Below, one piece after another: positions 19,343 through 24,114 of a stretch of 24,114 nt of DNA. A program made the translations under genes and the position numbers. Position 1 is the first letter of the stretch. Every line of letters starts with the position of its first letter. The notes beneath the pieces were generated by a model, which saw nothing but the letters and a program-made list of their open reading frames with translations, made no database searches and was not told where the DNA came from. The stretch comes from Silene noctiflora (taxonomy: Eukaryota; Streptophyta; Magnoliopsida; Caryophyllales; Caryophyllaceae), in contig VHZZ01009911.1 of NCBI GenBank assembly GCA_009801015.1, positions 35,760-59,873 on the forward strand. Direction: 5' to 3'.

Positions 19343-19797
19343 TATTATTTAATTACTACTAGCCAAATAAACAACAACATGAAATTAAGCAAATATCTAT
19401 CTGAAACACTACCCATAACCCCAGGTAACACGGGTTCAGCCTTGTTGGCAGCCCTTTATTAGTCCCCTTTTTCAGCACCACCAACCGTGGCTGACCACTA
19501 CCACCTACGGTGGCCAGGCCATGGGCCAGAAGTCCTAATGCATCCGTGATAGCCCCTCAAACAACCTAAAACACTTGCTACTATACCCATACGAAGCCAA
19601 GCAACTACAACCATAAAAGCTACAACAATAACGCAAAACCACATCCTGGAATACAACAATAATAATAACAACACGACAAAACATTGAAGACCGTCCAAGA
19701 TGAAACAGGCACAAATAGCAGCCCACACACGGCTTCCTTACAGCCCCTTATCACCCATACGCCATGTATAAGACNGTCCTAAGACGAGGTATAAGAT

Positions 19798-19837
19798 AGT
19801 ATAAGATGGTATAATATGGCATAAGATGGTACACTAA
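19798..19837 (-). repeat. 10-bp tandem repeat in the element 3 5' LTR
   Basis: Four units, GGTATAAGAT, AGTATAAGAT, GGTATAATAT and GGCATAAGAT, correspond one-to-one with 12052-12091. Confidence 0.8.
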
Positions 19838-20346
19838 CCCAACACAATACATCCTAACACAATATAGACAATCCAAACCTCATTCCATAGTCACTTTTCA
19901 CAAATAAAACCGTCTTAATGAAATATATTCAAAACCCCCAAATTATAATTCTAGGGTTACGAAAATTGAACCAAAATACTACAAAACTGTGCTACTATTT
20001 GAATAAAAGGAATTAGGATAGTCTACTTACGAATTAGAATAAAAAATGAGCTAGAAACCGTCCCCTAAATCCGATCAAAGACCCCCTTCCTTCGTGTGTG
20101 TGTGTTCGTCGCTGCTCAACGTGCTCTCCTCTTTTTTTTCTTTTTTTTCTGTGTTTGATTATGTAATAAAATAGATTTTGTGATCTAATTTTATGACTAT
20201 ATATATCATGGGTCATTGGGTTGTAACATACTCGGCCCAAACCGAGTTAATGAGGTCTTGTTTTATTTTATTTTTTTATCTTTCTCTCTTTTTCTTTTCT
20301 ATACCGTCTCAACTTATTAATCCTGACTTATAATAAAATATAAAAT

Positions 20347-20374
20347 GAAATATAAAATACGAAATATAAAATAC
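20347..20374. repeat. 14-bp tandem duplication (GAAATATAAAATAC x2)
   Basis: Two exact copies lie in tandem. The 3' LTR has neither copy at the matching place (about 12661-12680), so this arose in one LTR after integration. It lies about 30 bp from the LINE insertion point. Confidence 0.85.
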
Positions 20375-20388
20375 TATTTAAACCTTAT

Positions 20389-20403
20389 AAAATTACGGGT
20401 ATT
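20389..20403. repeat. LINE target-site duplication, left copy
   Basis: AAAATTACGGGTATT is LTR sequence next to the T run of the LINE. The right copy, AAAATTACGGTTATT, is at 23218-23232 and differs at one base. Because the T run follows, the exact end could be 20401 to 20403. Confidence 0.85.
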
Positions 20404-23217
20404 TTTTTTTTTTGTTAAATGTGAGCTTTCATTAATCATCATGAAGAAAATTACATAATAACATTCACTTATACATTTTCATCATACTAGAAAATTTTTA
20501 AATTTTGCAACCAAGCCTTATCTATGTGAGAATAGGAGTTCTCAGCATCTGTCTCGTCCTCCCTTGAATCATCAGCTTAATTTCATTCACCATGATGGCT
20601 AGGCAAGTAAGTCTCATCTCCAACCTGCATTGATTCCTTTCCATCCAAATTCTGTACCAACAAGCTACCCTAGCCATTCTACATATATGTTTCTGAAGAG
20701 CTGATTGTTGTTGGCCCTGAATCTTCATCCAATTCTCCATTCTGTTTAGTATCAGATGACTGTATATGCAGTCCTGAAAGATATGATCATGAGTTTCATC
20801 CCCTTGTTCACAAAACACACAGTTCCTAGTTTTACACAATCTGAGAGCAAACAGTTTTGATCTTGTGTTGAGTGCTTCATTATTAACCAGCCAACTAATG
20901 AAAGAGTGCTTTGGGATATACCAACCATCCCAAATCTCAGCATACCAACTAAGAGGGGGGTGCACACCCTGCAACCACTTATAACTAAACCCTATAATAT
21001 AGCCCTTAGCATCAGCTACCCAAGTGCCATTCACATAACCAACTTTCATCTTCTGCTTGATTTTACAAGCGTTCCTCCAATTCCAATTGGAATCTGGTGG
21101 AGGTTCATAGTCATTCCAATATTTCCCTTTTAAATAAACATGATCAATCCACTGAACCCACAGTCTATCAGCTTTAGTATATAACCAATGCACCAACTTA
21201 CCAACTATTGCCATATTCCATATCTCAGCTTGTTTAACTCCCAATCCACCTTCCTGTTTGCTGCAGAAAACCTTGTGTCATGCCACTAATGGAGCTCTTT
21301 GATATTCAGTGCCCTCATCCCAGAGGTAATTCTTGCACACTGCAACTATCTTTTTGATGACGGTTTTAGGAATAAGGAATATAGATGCCAGTAATTATGC
21401 AATGTATTCAACATAGAATTAATGAGCACAAGTCTTTCTATATAGCATAATTTTCTTGCCCCCAGGCTTCTCACCCTGGCAATCACTTTTTCCACCAGAA
21501 TATTTGCATCATGTCTGGTGATGCCTGCTTGAATTGGAATCCCAAGGTATTTAAAGGGGAGGGTACCTTTCTGAAAACCTGATACCTATAGAATGTCCTT
21601 TCTGATAGCAGTTTCTACACCAGCAAACACCACTTTGTTGCTTCAGATTTTGCCTTGTTGACTTGTAAACCAGAAGTTGCAGAGAAAGTAGCAAAAGCCC
21701 TAAGCATTAACATGATTGATCTGATGCCCCCCTTACAGAACAACAATAGGTCATCTGCAAATAGTAGATAATTTAATTTGAGCCCACTACAAAGTGGATG
21801 AAATCTAAAATGTCATTTATTAGTGGCAAATGTTATCACCCTGGATAAGTATTCCATACAGATGGTAAATAACATAGGAGACATTGGATCTCCTTGTCTC
21901 AACCCCCTATGACCAGGAAAGTAACCAAAGCTTGCTCCATTTAAATTCAAAGAATAAGTAGTTGTAGTCACACACCTCATGATTAGGTTCCTAATTTTCT
22001 CTGGAAAACACAAAGCCTCTAATAATTGATCAATGAATTTCCATTCAATGGAATCATAAGCCTTCTGTAAGTCCAACTTAAACATACATCTAGGAGATGC
22101 ATTACTCCTATTATATAATCTTACCAGATCCTGGCAAATAAGTATATTTTCTAGAATACTCCTTCCCTTTATAAATGCACCTTGATTTCTTCTGATCAGG
22201 GAGAACCAAGGATAATCGAGAGAAAATAATCTTGGAAATAGTCTTGTAAATCACATTACAACAAGCAGTTGGCCTAAATTGCTTTACATTGGTTGGCCTA
22301 TCAATTTTTGGAATCAAAGTGATTTAAGTAGCATTAATCTGTGTTAATAATTTGCCACTCTCAAAGAAGTTAATCACAGCAGCACACACCTCATCCCCCA
22401 CAATATCCCAAGCATCCTTGTAGAACTGGCTTNTATACCCATCTGGACCAGGGGATTTGTCCTTNGGTATNCTAAANAGACANTGTTTAACTTNATCCTT
22501 AGTAANAAGTTTGGACAGAATGTCACAATGATCAGATGTACAGCATTGTCCTTTCCTGACAACAGCTATATTCACTGAGCTTGTATCCTTGCTAGATCCC
22601 ATCAACTCTCTATAATAATCAAGGAAAACAGCTTGAATTTGATTTTCATCAGTGCATAACTTCCCATTAATATCCTCAATACTCATTACTTTATTCTGCA
22701 ATATTCTCTTTTTGATATTCTTATGAAAGTATGAAGTATTAAGATCCCCTTCAAGAGACCACTGAATCTTTGCCTTTTGAACTAAGAAACTGTCTCTGGT
22801 ATTCTGTAATGCTCTAAATTCTTAGGCCACCTCCATTTCCTGCTGAATCAACTCCACATTCCCAAGCTGAGAGATCAATGACTTTTGAATATGCTCGAGT
22901 AATGCACTGTGATCTTAGTACTGTTCTCCACATCAGAAAAGCAGGTCTCATTTAAATGCTTAAGAACAGGTTTCAGATCTTTCTGCGTCTTAACCACCTT
23001 AAACATCTTTGTTCCTGTATAAATTTTATCCCATATACTCTTGACACTCTCCTTAAACATACTGGATTGTCCCCACATGTTGAAATATATAAAGCATTTC
23101 CTACCACCCATCTCAAATCTATCATTAGCAATAGTACAAGGACAATGATCAAATAATCCTTCAGGATGGAAATGAGCCAAATAATCCCCGAACTCTTGCA
23201 TCCATTCATGATTTCCC
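20404..23217 (-). mobile_element. 5'-truncated L1-type LINE
   Basis: A non-LTR retrotransposon on the - strand with a poly(A) tail (12 T on the + strand, 20402-20413, partly shared with the duplication) and a 14-15-bp target duplication. Only the end of the endonuclease region, the RT and the C-terminal zinc-knuckle region of ORF2 remain; ORF1 and most of the endonuclease are absent, so it was truncated at integration as is usual for LINEs. It inserted into the outermost 20 bp of the element 3 5' LTR. Single Ns cluster at 22433-22506. Confidence 0.92.
20522..23217 (-). pseudogene. LINE ORF2 remnant (EN end, RT, zf-RVT)
   Basis: ORF2 proteins nick DNA and copy the LINE RNA in place. From the 5' side: a trace of the endonuclease end (AHFHPEGLFDHCPCTI, about 23193-23146), then linker. 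RT comes next, with KSPGPDGY (about 22465-22440), DRPTNVKQFRP (about 22302-22270), FKLDLQKAYDSIEW (about 22082-22040), GLRQGDPMSPMLF (about 21908-21868) and the catalytic FADD (21761-21750). The end fragment 20522-21244 carries W-YIPKHSFISWL and C-VF-C...H-IFQD-C (residues 142-159), a zf-RVT domain. Stops or frameshifts lie near 22900, 22800, 22324, 22200, 21813 and throughout 21245-21650. No RNase H domain is seen. Dead copy. Confidence 0.9.
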
Positions 23218-23232
23218 AAAATTACGGTTATT
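23218..23232. repeat. LINE target-site duplication, right copy
   Basis: AAAATTACGGTTATT matches 20389-20403 with one mismatch. It is followed by ACA, the last three bases of the element 3 LTR. Confidence 0.85.
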
Positions 23233-23235
23233 ACA

Positions 23236-23240
23236 TTCTC
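23236..23240. repeat. Right target-site duplication of element 3 (TTCTC)
   Basis: TTCTC directly follows the LTR terminus ...ATTACA (ending 23235) and equals 10538-10542. This shows that element 3 extends past the LINE. Confidence 0.85.
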
Positions 23241-24114
23241 ATCTGCGATGCATTTAGAAGCCATTTTGCCGGGAGAGAAGTTGGATGCAATAATGTGTAA
23301 TGGGTCGTCTTGATTTTAAATGATACTCAAACCAGTGATGAAAAGTCAAAACATATGACATTTAGGAGATGAACGTATATATGATTCAATAAATAGCAAG
23401 TTTATAGATTTTAAGGTGACTAATGCAAAGGATCAGTTTTTATTCGACATTTTTACAAATCTTTTGAAAATACGAAGAAGAGAAGGGTGTACTTCAAATC
23501 TGATGAGAGAACATAAATTTATAGGGTAAATATGTAAGTGAAGAGAAGATAGGCAATGAAAAGATATGGGTTACATTCAATGATTAGTCTATCACTCTTT
23601 TGAATGAAAAATTGGGAACTTGTGCATTGAACATGGTTTTTTTACATTACTTTGAATATTTAACATAGCTATATACACATTATATTCGGTAGATACATTG
23701 GCAATGTGCATAGTAGTACACACCATAGTCAATTTATATATTCTATACTAATTTGTGTACCTACTATTTGGAATTATTCTTTTCTTTTTTTATTTCTAAT
23801 AATTTAATTTTTTTTAAATGTCACATGTTTAATCTACAATGTTTCAACCCAACTTTATATATAGATTTAAGATAAGATATAAGAAGTTTACAAATTTTTC
23901 AAAATAAATGTAATGATTTACATTTTAGAATTTTTATCATTTTTTTATATAAATTTAAAATCAAATCACCGTAATTTTTATATGTAATTTTATAATACAT
24001 TTATTAAACTCTAATTAATAATTTATTGAGATTTATGTAGCATTTATTATGTTTATATTTAATGTTCAGTTGTAATTAATGCATGTATTTAAGGCTAGAT
24101 GGACACATGGCGTA
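23241..24114. other. AT-rich flank, possible start of a disrupted gene on the - strand
   Basis: There is no coding frame of note. On the - strand an ATG at 23264-23262 sits in a good plant start context (GGCAAAATGGCT) with TATATA about 110 bp upstream (near 23375-23381), but only eight codons precede the element 3 insertion. From about 23600 on the sequence is simple AT-rich. I find no RNA gene. Confidence 0.45.

Larger units (their letters stand above)
18195..20403 (-). repeat. Element 3: 5' LTR (interrupted at its outer end)
   Basis: It aligns with 10543-12708. Ends are GTGTTACA next to the PBS and ...ATTACGGGTAT at the outer side, where the LINE begins. The last three LTR bases (ACA) are at 23233-23235 beyond the LINE. 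Differences from the 3' LTR are the 91-bp MITE (19252-19342), a 14-bp duplication (20347-20374) and scattered substitutions. The inverted repeat ACTCGG-6-CCGAGT is at 20230-20247 and TATATATA at about 20198-20205. Confidence 0.92.
10543..23235 (-). mobile_element. Element 3: Tekay-like Ty3/gypsy retrotransposon with a nested MITE and LINE
   Basis: The element is full-length in layout and read on the - strand. The 5' LTR is 18195-20403 plus 23233-23235, with the PBS at 18181-18191. The leader, gag and pol remnants run from 17376 to 12863, the PPT is at 12709-12721 and the 3' LTR is 10543-12708. TTCTC flanks both outer ends. The LTRs align along their whole length, apart from a MITE, a short tandem expansion and the LINE in the 5' LTR and an N gap in the 3' LTR. 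The domain order PR-RT-RNH-INT-chromodomain is that of chromoviruses; C-terminal GPY/F plus chromodomain and LTRs of about 2 kb fit Tekay/Del. Many stops and frameshifts show that it is dead. Confidence 0.93.

Overview
The window is nuclear DNA from a flowering plant, most likely a eudicot. It is a stack of decayed transposable elements nested in one another, set in AT-rich non-coding sequence. The evidence is chromodomain Ty3/gypsy (chromovirus, Tekay/Del-like) polyproteins with tRNA-iMet primer sites, a plant L1-type LINE with a zf-RVT domain, and short Stowaway-like MITEs. I see no intact host gene, no tRNA or rRNA gene and no CRISPR array. The species cannot be named from the sequence; Caryophyllales is only a guess from the look of the repeats.

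Layout, left half (+ strand). Positions 1-2292 are the 3' part of an LTR retrotransposon of another type (Athila/Tat-like by inference), ending in its 3' LTR. It lies inside Tekay element 1, whose last integrase/chromodomain codons (2294-2614) and 3' LTR follow. That LTR (2828-9001) is split by Tekay element 2 (3612-7778), which is flanked by a perfect 5-bp target duplication, AGAAC. Element 2 has lost most of its 5' LTR, gag, protease and reverse transcriptase, but keeps broken RNase H, integrase and chromodomain sequence and a full 3' LTR.

Middle. Positions 9002-10542 are AT-rich flank with two small foldback (MITE-like) elements and one 18-bp direct repeat.

Right half (- strand). Tekay element 3 runs from 10543 to 23235 and is bounded on both outer sides by TTCTC. 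It has two LTRs of about 2.2 kb, PBS, leader, gag, protease, RT, RNase H, integrase, chromodomain and PPT, all in order but with many stops and frameshifts. Its 5' LTR carries a later 91-bp MITE, whose empty site is preserved in the 3' LTR. It also carries a later 5'-truncated LINE (20404-23217) inserted about 18 bp from the LTR end with a 14-15-bp target duplication. Positions 23241-24114 are flank.

Order of events read from the nesting: element 1 is older than the Athila/Tat-like element and element 2; element 3 is older than the MITE and the LINE. Nothing here looks able to transpose on its own.

The least explained signal is a set of 12-bp palindromes, ACTCG-NN-CGAGT, repeated every 19-21 bp in the U3 part of three LTRs from different elements, upstream of the TATA box where one is recognisable. 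A second practical result is that the 60-N gap in element 3 is probably an assembly artefact.
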